DNA from: Phorcus lineatus
Taxonomy: Eukaryota; Mollusca; Gastropoda; Trochida; Trochidae
Length of the DNA: 64,000 nucleotides
NCBI GenBank assembly: GCA_921293015.1
Contig: OV121095.1
Span: forward strand, 34,073,484-34,137,483
Reading direction: 5' to 3'
Below, one piece after another: positions 35,888-49,354 of the stretch; within the stretch, counting starts at the first letter, position 1; each line of letters opens with the position of its first letter. Below the pieces are notes generated by a model. The model was not told where the DNA came from. It was given only the letters and a program-made list of their open reading frames with translations, and ran no database searches. Position numbers and translations under genes: made by a program.

Positions 35888-36028
35888 AATACTAAACTTC
35901 CTTCAATTTAATACTATTTTTACTAAACTCGTTAATCATTTGGTATCAAATTTGCTTTCGCTCTTTTTATACTCAATCATTAACTCGTTTAATAAAAATA
36001 GTATTAAATTGAAGGTCGTTTAGTATCC
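35888..36028. repeat. Foldback repeat, 54-bp arms
   Basis: The left arm (35,888-35,941) and right arm (35,974-36,028) are inverted copies sharing CTTCAATTTAATACTATTTT, with GAATACTAAAC on the outside and CGTTAATCATT on the inside. The loop is about 32 bases. It fits a small foldback MITE, or a long RNA hairpin if transcribed. No copy was seen in unit A. Confidence 0.85.
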
Positions 36029-36690
36029 TATTTTTAGCAGAAAGGCTGGACAAGTACTTGCCTTTAACATCAAAAGAGACATACCCGGATTTGTGGATTT
36101 AAATATGTTGATATAAGAGTAAATTATTGTGTGTGTCATGTTTAATCATAATGATAATCTTAGACAGCATGTTCACTCAAATGTGGGATATGTCAAATGA
36201 GGACTTCTTTCCCTTTCATTTTGAATCCTCTTTCAGAGGCAGCAGTTTGATCTCAGCTAAAAATGAATAACCTTAACTCAAAAGCTATTTTGAAATGACG
36301 TCAATGATGAAGATCCTGTTTCAAATTCAAATGTTTTTATATTTATACATATTCTTACGATTTTAGCAAACTGCCATAGAAAGAAAGTGAGAATTAAGAT
36401 TCAAAAGGTGACTATGAACTGAAAAAATCTTGGGGTAAGCTCAACCAAGCTAGTTTAGAGAAACATGACATAAATGTAAATGCACTAATTCGGCTAAATG
36501 ACTTCTTTTCAATTTCAACATTTCAAGAGTCAAAAGACCCAAGTTGGCTACAAACCAGAAGCATTTTTAACAGCTAATTAAATTGACTAACATTCATTTT
36601 TTAAAAACGCCTTCGTGTTGAAAAACGTGTTGTTCTTCAGTGAATGATGTTTGAAGGGCCGTTTAAAAATGATTTTAAATGATTTCCCCC
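36029..36690 (+). other. Unit B interior, no gene
   Basis: 36,240-36,520 is collinear with 19,980-20,260 in unit A. No coding signal. Confidence 0.5.
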
Positions 36691-37376
36691 CAATTTTTAG
36701 CTCATCAGGTCTAAAAGACCCGATGGCATGGCATGGCGTCCGGCGTCCGTCCATCCGTCCGTCCAGCCGTCCATCCGTCCGTCCATCCGTAAACTTTTCA
36801 CTTTTTCGACTTCTTCTCCAGAACTAATGACTCTAGAGAGCTGAAATTTTATGTGCATACTCCTTGGCAAATGGGAATTCTAAATTGTAGATTTCGTGAC
36901 CCCATGACCCCAAATGAGGTCAGAGGGGTCAAAACATGAAAAACCTATTTTCATCTTCTTCTCCAGTTCCAAAAGGTCCAGAGAGCTGAATAGTTGTGTG
37001 TAGACTCCTTGGGCACTGGAGATTCTAAATTGTAGGTTTGGTGACCCCGTGACCCCAAATGGGGTCACAGGGGTCAAAACCTTAAAATCCTACTTTCATC
37101 TTCTTCTCCAGTTCCAAAAGGTCTTGATAGCTTAATAGTTGTGTGTAGACTCCTTGGACAATGGGGATTCTGAATTGTAGGTTCGGTGACCCCTTGACCC
37201 CAAATGGGCAATGGGCCTTTTTTATTTGATTGTGAATAACTTTTAACAAAGTTACCCGTCTCGGGCGTTGGGACAGGCTATCTTTCCTACACTGCCCATG
37301 ACCCCATGGTCTAAACCCAAACACTTATTTCTATCAAAAGTCTGATGAGCTACAGAGCCCATGGCTCTATTTTTCA
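36691..37376 (-). mobile_element. Inverted, shorter copy of the 145-bp-unit element
   Basis: It reads TTTTTAGCTCATCAGG, the GTCC/ATCC run (36,742-36,790), three units of about 145 bp (phased at 36,898, 37,042 and 37,188), then TCTGATGAGCTACAGAGCCC and ATGGCTCTATTTTT. It is the reverse complement of 28,776-29,900 with three units instead of six. An extra TTTTAACAAAGTTACCCG segment at 37,231 replaces bases of the other copy. No autonomous gene. Confidence 0.75.
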
Positions 37377-38376
37377 GGTAAACATTCAGGATGAGTGACA
37401 TATAAGAACACTTATCATTCGATATACATGCAGAATAATAAATAAATAACTACATACGATTTTCATACAGAAAAGTTGTCAAGTTGTCAAATAAGATATG
37501 TAAAATAGACCTCAACTTAATAAAATATGCTTCCTGCCTTTGGTTAAAGAAAATAATTTTGGGATATTGAAATATTGCGTTATCTTTCTCTTTATTAATT
37601 TATTATCTCTTACTTCAGTTGTATATGATACTCTTGACTAATATGATCATAGCATTTAAAGCATAGTTATATTTGCCTTTCCTTCCAAATAAAACCTGGG
37701 GAATTGTAAAACTGAGCTGTACGTCAACAGTGTCGGGTCACAGGTTAGGCTCGTGTCATAAATTTTGCACCTTGCTACACTCCCAGAACAAAGGAAAAAT
37801 GGTTTCCTCAGATTCGTTAAAATGTACATATAACGAGGTGTAAGCGTATTTCAATTTGTAAGAAAATATCTTGTTGGCAGTATTTTGCAGATATCTCTAT
37901 ATTGTAGCCATCTGAGATTAGTACCAGGAGTACAATGTTTTGCAATCGAGCTAAAACATTCCTAATCTAAATCAGTATACTGCGAACCAGTGACCATTTA
38001 TCATAGCAAGGGAATTGCACAAAGCTGGAGTCAAGTAACATATCATATAGTTATTGATTACCCAAGAGAGTATTAATAAATACATTTGATTGTGAAAGGG
38101 TATAGAGGGTTGCATAATTTATATTTAGCTATACCTAATGAGTTAGCATAATACTGAACTGCACGTTTGACACCCTCATAATGAAGGAAGTTAGTATAAA
38201 GAGAATATACAATACATATTCTTCTTTGGAATAAAACCTTCCATTTTCATCCAACGAATCATTAACAAATGCAATACCTTTTTCAAACCAACTTTGGTAT
38301 AAAATACTCTTCTTTCAACCTTTATAAGTCATTATTCATATACTTTAAGCGAGTAGATCATACTTACTTTACATGT

Positions 38377-38433
<57 letters not shown>

Positions 38434-39119
38434 ACAATACTGGACAACATATTTTCCATAAACGTTTTATCTCGACCCTACAAACGGTTTTTACTATGTG
38501 ATCTATACATTAGTATCTTTCCAATTCGATGATCATCCTAGTAATTTCTGTTCCCATTTTAAGTTTGGCAAGATGTTACATTTTTGATAATTTGAACTTT
38601 AAGGCCCCCATGTTCCGGATGAAGAATGACGGTATCTCTTCTAACTTTGTCTGGTTTATTTCTCCATATGAATTTGTAAGGCTCTTTTTTTTATTTATCA
38701 TTAACAGGATCAGGTGGGTTGGGTGGGGCAGAGAAAATGTGGTTTAACTTGGGGAGAAGAAGGGATTTTAAAACTTTATATATTCCGTGTGGTGTAAGAT
38801 TTCTTGCTAACCAAATGCTTATTTAATGTTTTATTTGGATAAACTTTTTTCATTATTTATTTAGCTCATGTGGTCCATGTCAATGCCAAAATTTATTCCT
38901 AATAGTTTGAAATCAATTTGTGACGAATCAAAGTTCCAATCTTTACCTAGACTGAGACGAGATATTTTTTTAACCTATCCATAGTAATCTATTTTTCTCT
39001 ACATTAACCTTAAAAGAAGAAAATCGTGCTAGGAATTGTAAAGTTCGTATTTCAGCATATTCACTGACCTGACCTGATTACTCTGACTCTAAATGATTTT
39101 GGTCTAAACCTAATTCAAA
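37377..39119. other. Gene-less interval in unit B
   Basis: About 1.7 kb with no match to unit A, so probably inserted or lost from A. It holds a TA run. No recognisable element ends. Confidence 0.5.
38380..38432. repeat. TA microsatellite
   Basis: An uninterrupted TA run of about 52 bp, flanked by GTGGTT and TCAACAATA. Confidence 0.95.
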
Positions 39120-40810
39120 ACCAGAGGATGCATCATAGGGTTAGATGAATTAATCTTTCATTTGATGTTTAAGTTGTTCCTGTTACTCATGTGTCTCGTA
39201 GTATGATAATCTTCCAACTGAAATGTGTAAAAGCTAACGTTTGGATTGATAAATGTTGAACATTGATACATAACGTAGATATGTTGAATCGTGAGCACAA
39301 TATTTCTCAACAATGATTCATCCCTTTTTTAATTGAAAAATAAAGAAATATATGCTGAATACTTTAACAGGAGAATTTTGTCGTTTTTAATGCATGATTT
39401 CTACTATATTCACCTGTTGAACGATAATATATCATAAAAAGAAATAGCGAACTCTTCACAAAGTTATCGAGAGCAGAGATAGCTGTGTCAAAGTTTGGTT
39501 GAAGAATCATTTGAATCAGAAGTTTCACTGCTTTAACTTGCTTGGTAATGATTCTTATGGTGTGTGCAAACAACCTTTATCCATAACGTCATCTCTCATG
39601 GTAAAAGACATTTTTGTTGAAAATTTTGTTGTTAAAGTATACAATTTGGAAAAAATTAAGCACTCTTTGTTCAAAAGGTAAATACGGTGTCTGTGGATTG
39701 TCATGAAAATTGACTTAATTCGTCACTCTTGATTTGATATATGTAGATTTTGTGAAAAACTTCAACAAAAAGGTTATTCATGTAAACATTTACAGAAATT
39801 ACGACTTAAGTTGTAAAGTGCTGAAATTATACCAAAAATAACTATTGCCCTTCTGCCACAACTACGTGTTAAACTTTAGGTTTCTGATATCAAAAACATT
39901 TGTGCTACCAAGTTTACTTTTACACGTCAAAACAGCTTTCACTTTGCAAAAGAAGGGAGTAACTGTTTGTTGACTTGCTAATCATTTCTTTCAACGATTA
40001 CTGACATATTGACAAAAAGGCTGTCACCATACAAATTTGGAGTTCATTAGGGATCTGTTCAACAAATTCTACAAGGAAACTCCTTATTGTTGAGATGTAC
40101 AATCAAAATATTGTAAATTTCTTACATTTGTAAGCGCTATGAGCTTTTAGCAAGTGAATGGAGTTTAGCACATAATAATGCACCGTAAATGAAAAGTTTT
40201 CCTTTGTTTGGAGCGCTAATTACAGTAAAGGCTGTCCAGGTTTTGCTTTAAGGCCTCTTTTGTTGAATTCGTGTTTTTTCTGGAATTTGCGAATTTGACG
40301 TTTCACAGTGCTGAAGCTAGTGATAATTGACTAAAAGGCAGATATTAAAGTCTGACCAATTGGCTTGAAAGAATTAAATAAGCTAAACGTGATCAAAATG
40401 AAATTGTCTTTCCTAAACGGCTTGATTATGATTCTATCATATCATACGATCACATTTATTGACCCACTGTCGTTTTTATTATCAGGCAACTGTTCTTGTA
40501 ATAAAACGTAGGGGTGCCTAACTTATTTCCATGAGTATATAATCCAGACGAAACATCTTGAAAAATTGCTTTGATGCTTTGGTGATAAGATTGCATCTTG
40601 AACCTCAAATTAAATCTCTGAATCACCATGGAGACAAATATTCTCATTGTGAAATGTATTTGGCAACTATTTGGTCAATTCATTTAGAGCGCTCTCACTC
40701 CTTTCATATTTTGTCTACAGATGACCCCACAGGATTTTCTATTCCTCTATTGTGTGTTACATTACAATGTGTTGAGGAGGATGAGAGACACACAGTGTAA
40801 AGACAGACGT
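39120..40810 (+). repeat. Unit B interior, expanded relative to unit A
   Basis: 39,130-39,250 matches 20,420-20,530 (ATAGGGTTAGATGAATTAA with ATAGAGTTAGGTAATTAAA; CTGAAATGTGTAAAA). 40,688-40,800 matches 20,620-20,732 without gaps. The 1.4 kb between these anchors has almost no counterpart in A. No gene seen. Confidence 0.55.
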
Positions 40811-40862
40811 ACATTTCAGTATGTCAGTGATACACTCTTGGTAAAACACATTCTTTCCGGTT

Positions 40863-41055
40863 AACTTCTGTCTACAGTTGGCGCCACCGGCAATTTTTGA
40901 ACTAATCAATCTTGTCCTGAACTTTGATCAGTAAAACTGCAAGCAAAGCAAAAATAATGGCCAACTGGAATAGCTTTTAAGAATCGATCTACCTAATTCT
41001 AGCTTCACATGAACGCCGAGACGGTGAATGTTTGTACAAGAAACGGAAGAAACAA
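40863..41055 (+). repeat. Module gamma, copy 6
   Basis: GTTGGCGCCACCGGCAA, CTAATCAATCTTGTCCTGAA, GCCAACTGGAATAGC, GAATCGATCTACC and GAATGTTTGTACAAGAAAC follow the gamma order. This is the closest relative of copy 2 at 20,800. Confidence 0.7.
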
Positions 41056-41449
41056 TGAGTATCCTTTCTTGCCAAATATGATCTAATTAAAGGGTGTTGG
41101 TTAAGTAATGTGAATCAACTAAAAGCTGGTACATTTGATGTTATGATGCTTGCAGTTTTACCAAGTGAGACAATAACTAACATGGAAAAAAAATTCTTAA
41201 AGGAACAAGTTGTTATAAAAAAGACATTTATAAACCACGTGAATATTCACAAATTACATATATTTTACAATAAAGTGTTGCACTAACACAGGGAATATTT
41301 CCCAAGTGAAATGTACTTTTATCAAAAGGTCGGACAATCCTGCAATCCTGCAAACCATTCCAAGGTAGGCAACACATCATGAACTTACACACTTCTTGGC
41401 CTGCATTATCTTCATGTCTAAGACACAAAGACAAATATATCATTATGAA

Positions 41450-41625
41450 CTAATATTCATAAACGGCGCTACCAGCAAATCTAAGTTGACCTTGTCGTGA
41501 ATCATTATCAGTTAAATCACAAAAATCAGCTGCAAAACTAACTGTCATAAGTTTACACAATCCATCCTTCAAGATTAACATGAACTATGAGAATCGAGAA
41601 TGTTTGAACAGGAAACATAAGACAG
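41450..41625 (+). repeat. Module gamma, copy 7, most diverged
   Basis: CGGCGCTACCAGCAAATCTA, CATTATCAGTTAAATCAC and GAGAATGTTTGAACAGGAAA keep the gamma order, with several changes and small gaps. Confidence 0.5.
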
Positions 41626-42709
41626 GCGGAGATTCGAGCCTTGCGATTTTTCAGTTTGTGGTTCACTTTTTAAATATTAATATCATTTTAGAAACGTCCA
41701 TTTGATTTAGTGAAGTAAAACTTTACGCATGTTTTCCTAAAAATTATAATTTCTTTCAATACCGAAAACATCTGCTAATGATTCCAGTACTTCATCTTCT
41801 TTTAATTTTTCATTATTTGACATTTTCAATTTATGATCTAGGTATATATATTTGAGTCATTCAAAATCAAAGGAAATCAGTAATTTTTGTTTCTTTAATT
41901 GATTAGGCCACAATGTGTAAGAAAAGAAACACCCAACAAATATTATATAAAATCCTTTTAACGTTTTACTATGGGAAAGCATTCAGTATGTACTTAACCC
42001 AATATAAAAAAGAACAAATTTCAAAAGTGCTTATTTACACCATTGACATAATGCAGGTTGTAGTTGTAATACATGCAAATAGAAAAAGTCCATGGCATAT
42101 TTTCGTGCTTTTCTTCCATTTCATAAATCAACATGAACCAGGTTGCTTGATCTGACCCTGTTGATTTTCATTGTAGCTTCAATGTTTCAGATACATATAG
42201 AGCTATGAATGATATCAAAAGTTTGAAGGATTTTCATTTCCATTTTTTTTTTATCAAAGTTCACCATTCTTTCAAGTAAACTTTGTCATAGGGATAAGAT
42301 TGCCTGGTAAATAACTAAAAACAAAGAAAGATATGGATGCATTAAGTAAAATGCTGTCCATATTCATTTGAATATGAAAACTAAAATTTAATAGAAAATG
42401 ACGATTAGGAGAAATCACAGGTTCATATTATATTCTTTGATTATAATCTTAATATGTATTTGTTTTTGAAGTTGTCTATTTTCTCTTACCTGACTAACTC
42501 ATTTGTCGGAAATGCTTTGCAAACTGAATTATTAGGTTTTCCTCGATATCCTCAATTTTTGTTTGTTTAAAACTGTTATAATCCATTAAGGTTAGTTTCG
42601 ATAAATGTAATAATTCACTATCCAAAGTTTTCCGGTGAATCATTATCAAAAAGCTTTGAAATTTTGGATTTTCAATGATTCTCAGTCGTTTATGATCATA
42701 TCAAAATCC
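41626..42709 (+). other. Unit B interior, no gene
   Basis: 42,230-42,500 is collinear with 22,530-22,720 in unit A; the rest is unmatched AT-rich sequence. The unbroken run from 42.5 to 42.75 kb is the empty site for the Tc1 relic of unit A. Confidence 0.5.
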
Positions 42710-43330
42710 AGATGAAACGGTGAATGATAAACTTGGACATTAGTATTATGATGGAATGAAAACATTTTTTTAGAATGAAGTTTATTCTGTTACAGGCAGG
42801 CGTTTGTAAGAAGATGTTTGAAAATTGGATTGGAAGATTTAACCATTCACATTTCACGAAAAAGAAAAAGGAAGCTGGCGCCACAGCCACCCAAATAAAA
42901 GCCGTTTAATTGACTGACAGTCGATTCTCTCTGACAAGGGTCTCAGCCAGTTAACGTCCGTTCAACAAGTTGACCCCCGCTAACAAGCATATCAACTGAT
43001 GTGAAAATGAAGTGTACCATAAGGCATTATTTAGAGGCTCAGTTTCACGGCTAACAGGATTTGGGTGACATATTTAATTGGATCATCTTGGAAAGGTGTC
43101 AATAACACCTTGCTTGATCTATGATTAGTACAGTTGATGTACTTCACAGAAGTGTCCAATGTGTGGATGCCATATAGTATGGCAAGTTAACAATGTGATG
43201 ATTTGAATCTTACGAAATGAGAAAGCCTGACACTTGAAAGCAACTAAGAACAAAGTATTATTTGTTTAGGATTATAATAAGATTTTTGAGCTTTGAACAT
43301 GGTGTAGTAAGAATAAATGCAAGGTACAAA
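42710..43330 (+). repeat. Unit B, matches 24.03-24.77 kb
   Basis: Anchors at 42,725, 42,980, 43,075 and 43,265 correspond to 24,050, 24,200, 24,290 and 24,705. It lacks the SINE-like insert of unit A. Confidence 0.6.
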
Positions 43331-45319
43331 TGGCTATTTCTATGTCTTGTTCACTCAATTAATACACTTATGTTATTTTGCTGAATTGACAATAACCTTA
43401 CTTTAAAATATCTTTAATGAAAAATAACACGTAAACATTCTACCATTCATTACCCTTAAATTTTATTCATTATTTCTATATATCAGTTCATTTGACAAAA
43501 ATAGTTCAACAAAACACAAAGAACAAAACTAAAGAATGTTCTTAGATAACATATAAAGTCGCCCACGCTTTATCTGTTTTTAGAAAATCAATGAAGTGCA
43601 AGGTTTCAGCTGGCTTTTCACCAACTGTGGTAATTCCCTTTACCTGGCATGACAGACAAAAATATTTCTTCATCCTTTTCCATATTAATACAAATGCCGT
43701 TCACATGTTTGTTGGACATATTCTTAGTTTACGTCCTTATATGTGTTAAAAATTAGACCCAAAAAATCTGCTCATCTGTTTGCCCTTTTTAAAAAAAAAT
43801 CAGTCAGTCTATCCAAATGAGAAAAATTAAACTTGATATGTGACATTATCAATCCCCCTCTCCGCCTATTGGAGGACAATAAAATGTTTGCTATGTTTCT
43901 GGTCTGAAAGGTAGATGGCAAAAGTGAAATCACTTCATCTCAAACCAAAACGTGGAACACCTAAAGGGTAAAAACAATCGAAGTGACCCGAAATGGACTT
44001 CGTATGTGAACTGTGCAAAAGTGAAATCAATAGGTAGTGGAACGGAAAAATCAAATATCTTGTGACAGATGGGCTCATTCAATAAATTTGAGCTGCGACG
44101 TGTACATACAACGTATGCGACGTTTCAGCACGTTTGATCTTGCAAACTGCAATAGTTTTGTTATTTCAACGAATAGTTAAGGTTTTGAGAAAAAAGTTAC
44201 TTTGCACTGATAGAGAAAGGTTCAATTTATTTCTATTTCATCGTGCACGGTTATGAGACTGAAATTGAAATGAGAATGACTTAGAAAAATAGGGAAACAT
44301 AATTGAAACTTACATCTTGTGTCTGGAACTTATGAAGGCAGAATGAATTGACATTTTTTCGTTTTTCAATGTTTCGAAATTTCATTTCACATATTACAAC
44401 GTGATCGAAAGTTTCTTTGCTGATCTTTGATTTAACTGAAAAGACATGCGAATAAAACGTGAGCTTTAAGAGTAAGAAATTTTAAATGCCAGATTATTTG
44501 TGTAAAAACTTTCGTGTCAATTTCACAGTTACGTGGCTAGCATTGCATTCGTTGTTTTTACAAGCAAACACAGTCAAAGCAGTAAACCTTTGATTCTTCA
44601 TAAGCTTGATATATAGTTAATCCTCGCTTCCCTCTGTAGTTGACAATGTTAAGTCTCGTTCTTAAGGTTAATGCTATGCTGTCTTTGGTCCTTAAAAAAC
44701 TACATAAATTGTACGTACATTCTACTCTTAAATCATCAACTTGTCATTTGTTCTGAACACGTACATTAACCTTCCTGTAAGTGACAATGTAAATCTTGCT
44801 TCTTTGAGTATGATAACAGATAATTTCATAATTTTCAGTAATTTTTGAAAATACGAACCTTTTCTGCTGTAATACTTTTGGGGGATATTTTAACCATTGA
44901 ATTTGTGTATCCTAATAATTTCAAATCAACAGTTTTATAACATCAGGTCACATAATGTTGACTTGTCAATCTGAATTTATTTAGTTTGAAAATTACTAGA
45001 CCTGTCAATTTACCGAAAAACTTGTATTAATTCCAATCATAAAATCATCTATTACAACTTTTGATTTACTTGTTTATATGTCAGTTGAAAAATATTTACG
45101 TTAAAAATTATCAACAATGGCATTCTTGGACACTGTAAATAACACCTAAATTCTTGTCCATGAAAGCAAATCTAGATCACCTCGATTTATTTCATTTATT
45201 CTGAAACTTTCATTTTCCATTTCATTCATCTATTTTTCTTGTAATTTTTGCATCTTAGGTTCAATTCTGTGTAGCATTTAAAAAAACAGGATTATTTTTC
45301 ACATTTCATGTTTTCTGTC
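43331..45319. other. Gene-less interval in unit B
   Basis: About 2 kb of AT-rich DNA with no clear match in unit A, where only about 120 bp lie between the same anchors. No gene or named repeat found. Confidence 0.5.
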
Positions 45320-47205
45320 AGTGGAAGAAGAAAGGTTAAAAAATCAAACTGATTGATGATGCCGAGTTGTAATGCAAAATATTTCAGAAACTTTTCAAAT
45401 AACGTTGACGTAACCATGGTGATTAACAAAGTTTGAAATCAATATGTAGGAAAGGATGACACAAGAGAAAGTAAAATGGAAAAGTAAAAATGAAAACCTT
45501 GCCATAAAACGACTTGCATGGTGCGCATGGTGTAATTTGCACCAGTGTCCAGCCTTTTTGCCCATTAAAAGCCTTGCTGATGAGTGCCAAAATATCGTAT
45601 CAGCATACGTTGCAACCTTCACAAGATTTCTGAAGACTATCTGCCTCATTAGGTTAAGATTAGGCAAGATTTAATTCACATAACTGGTATGACTGACAAT
45701 TTGAACTTTAATTTAAAGATGGGGGACATCAAATACCTTGTCATTCTCAAATCAATAGTACATAAATGTCCCGCTCATAATATCAATCTGATAAAGTACT
45801 GCAACCATCATCTACACATTCATCTAACTTGCAGCGTAATGGTAACCTTGTCTCAGAAGTTATTACACACTGACAAAGATACCCAAAATATAATCAACAA
45901 ATATCAATAATTATGTATGTATTGGTGTCCTGATTTCAATTTATTTTAGACTAAGTGAAAGAGATAGAATAAAATCAGGCCAACCTCTGGTAGATCAGGG
46001 TTGGAAAGCCAATCACATCTTCCCTTTCATGGCTTTAAATCACTGGCTAATTTCAACCTTGCTTCTAACCAGTCAAAATTCGTGTTTGAGTGCTGCAGCC
46101 TCTTCAGCGAAAAGTTGCAACTCTCATGTGATTTCTCACTGGACTATCGCGACAGCCTTGGCGACAAGCACAGAACAGTACGGAAAATGCGACAAGGCCT
46201 ATCTTAGTAAGTCATTAGGACTGGCGTTAGAATAAGCCATGTGTGGGAAGATGATAACAGTAAGAAGTCTTCTCTGAACAAATGTCTAATGTTTAAGGGC
46301 TTTGAGCTTAGGGAGCATCAAGACTAGTTATTTACGAGTGGCATAGTATAGAGTGAACTATCGTCGAGTCTATCTTAGGGATCAGTATCTGAATATCCTG
46401 ACCAAATCACGGACACTAGATGACTAGCTTCTGATGATCACAGCTTATTGAAATTGAGTTGGAACTGTGTGAACTGTGATGAACTGTGATGTGATGCGAA
46501 CTAGAAGTGATGCACTGAGGGAGTATAAACTTGTCATGCCCCATCATAATTTATGTAAAAAGGAGGCTAAATATTTTTCAATATGAATTTAACACTGCAA
46601 AATAGTCCTATCAACTAAAATGTGCTATATGTGATAATACGCTGGAAAGACAGATTTCTTTATGGATCTTCAATCTAATTTGGTATGTTATGTCCTGTAC
46701 ATATGTAAAATGCTAGTTTGACAATTATCAAAGTTTTTAAAAAATTCAATCTATTATCATGTTTTGTTAAAATATTTTCATGTCATTTTAGAAATAGAAA
46801 TATCCACATAAAATTCACAGCAAAAGGCAAACGTTGGTTCTTCATAGGCTTTGGCTTCACTTGTAATCCCTTAAAAATTGCTTCTGTAAACCCAAATTAT
46901 TTTGATATGTTTTTCCAGGTATCGAAACAATTATTGATTCATTGTTCAAATAATTGTTATTGCCGAATCACCAATATTATACCCTGATGTGTCCATATAA
47001 AACATTACTTTTGGAAATTCTAAACGAGTCATCGACGTAAAATCTGACTTTCGTTGTAGTTGTCATGGCAACTTTGGATGAGTTTACAGAGTATTTACAT
47101 TAAGAAAACTGTTATGTTGGCATTCTTTGTAATAAGAAACCTGATTAAACACACAAAAACAACAGATCTTGCATCAAACTAATGGGCATTTTAAAGATTT
47201 AGGTT
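45320..47205 (+). repeat. Unit B, right end
   Basis: Matches 24,890-25,090 (45,325-45,560) and 26,160-27,120 (46,340-47,200). It includes a partial delta module at 46,340-46,450 (CTGACCAAATCACGGACACT, AGATGACTAG). Frames of about 68-90 codons here have no family resemblance and are not conserved in unit A. Confidence 0.6.
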
Positions 47206-48719
47206 AGTAAATATTCGAGCGTCTACAAAAAGACGTTAAAAAGTTATCCTGACACAAATTTACAAATTATTATATTCACGTAGACTACTTTAAAAAAAAT
47301 CAGAGGGTGTATATTTTGGTTATACATTGTTCTGCTCACTTCTTCTAATGGACAGGAATCCCCTTCGGTAACAAATGAATCAAAGGTATTTAAGTGCTTT
47401 ACGGGACTGAACCAAAAATCAAAATCGCATTTGATGAAAGGAATTAATTGTTTAAAAAAAGACATTAAACTAAACAATTCGGATCAGAGAAAACAGTTAA
47501 TTTGACGTTCAATCAATGTTTAAACAACGTCGTTGAAACGACGTTACATTTTTATAAATTTATGATTTAAAGTTTTTGGCAACAATGAAATCTGAAATTA
47601 TTTCTACTTTAGCTCGTATCAACGTTGAAATTACGTCAGAGAAACATCGGTACTTATTTTTTTGAAATGTCATGTGCAGATATTAACAATAACTGCAGTG
47701 GAGTGATGATTCATATAATATTAATGTAGACATGTTTGTATGATGTTTATATGGCAATGGAACGATTTACAACTCAGTGGAATATTTGTAATAAATACGT
47801 ATTTACAATTACCTAACTTTAATGTTTATGTTTCAGTTTTGAATATAATTGTAATCGTAATTATCGTTGAAAATACCAAATCTTGATACATAAAACTTAA
47901 ATGTAACAATAGAGTTGCCTCCCTTTATAATTTTATCAACATGAGGGGAGGGGGGATTTTCTCAATGTGACAGAAATAATCATAAAACGTTTTGAATGTT
48001 CATTACTGTGATATATATTTCATAATTTAGATCATTCATAATATTTGCACTTTTTGAATGATATTTGTTATAATCTTATGTTTTTTTAAATAATAATTAC
48101 ATAAGGAAATCTTCAAAACAAGTACATTAAGAAAAGCTGAAACTTTAAACTGTGCTTAAAGATCTGCTTTTCTTGTTTGTTTATACCTGATTCCTCATTA
48201 ACAAGAAGGGCAAGATAACAATTGTTCTATCGGGTTAATGCTCTGTAACTTCCAAAGTTGCTATGACAACAAACAATAAAAGTCGGTTTTTACTCTGACA
48301 TAACCTGTAGTCTAAGAGGAATCCACGCAAGGCATCATGGGTTTGATATTAGGTATTTCCGCTTTTTCGGTAAGGCTAGGCATATACTTGAGTAGGTTTT
48401 CAGACAGATTGTTCTGGCTGATACTTTGTAGTTGTTTTTATCAATTTAATACATAGTAGCTATATCATTTATGATTTCAGAGGACTGTATTTAAAAAAAG
48501 AACAATTCATAATAAAAGTAAAATCGGTTTATGGCAATAAAAAGGATGACAAACAAATATCCTACGTATGATATGATTGTTCTAAATCTAATTCAGTGTT
48601 CAAATATTGTTTACCTCTCCCTATGCGATGGCTACTGCTGTTTGATTGATGATGCTAGTTCAATAATGTCAGTGTTTATCTGGGTCTCTCAGTTACAATT
48701 CCTACTCAATAACATTTGA
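47206..48719. other. Gene-less interval
   Basis: About 1.5 kb of AT-rich DNA after the end of unit B. No repeat partner and no gene recognised. Confidence 0.5.
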
Positions 48720-48955
48720 CACATCAATCATCTAGTGTCACAATACTCAGATACACTGTATATAACTAGTCTCATTAGTTTCCTCATCTCTAAGCGCTAT
48801 ATCTCTAACCACCTGGTCAGGAGGTAAAGACTTACTCTGACTGACCAGCCGAGACCCTTACTGACCACTGAATGACACTAACTGGACAGTCACAATACAA
48901 TGAGGTTAAACCTGACAAATACGTTGACTACAGAAATGAATAATAAATATTGACA
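48720..48955 (-). repeat. Module delta, copy 2 (inverted)
   Basis: The minus strand reads TTGTCAGGTTTAACCTCATT, TGACTGTCCAGT, CAGTGGTCAGTAAGGGTCTC and ATCTAGTGTC-side words in reverse order relative to 25,975-26,260, so the module is inverted. Confidence 0.65.
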
Positions 48956-49354
48956 ACCTTTAGGTGATTATGTTTCCAGTTGATAACATTAAAGAAAAAA
49001 ATGTTAGATTTTCTCTCCAATTTATAACATATATGGGAATATATTTGAAACTAATAATTGATTTAGACAAATATCATATGATAATCCTTCAAGCTTGTAA
49101 ACGTTTTGAAGCCATCTGTATTATTATTTTTGTTTTTATATTTGATTATTATTTCGAGGTTATTTTACTCTACTTTGAATTCAATGTTCTTTTCGTCTTA
49201 AACATTCATTACCCCATTACTGTATATTACATTCGCAAGATCACTTTTATCAGAAGTCATCTAGGAAGGCTTTGGACAGTATCCTTACTTGATAGATTCT
49301 TCAGAAAATACGTTAAACTCCAAAGTGATTTTGACAGTATGGACGATATACCAC

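Noticed and set aside
46001-46235. Two overlapping 68-codon frames near a relatively GC-richer patch
   Set aside because: Neither matches a family I know and neither is kept in the paralogous part of unit A.
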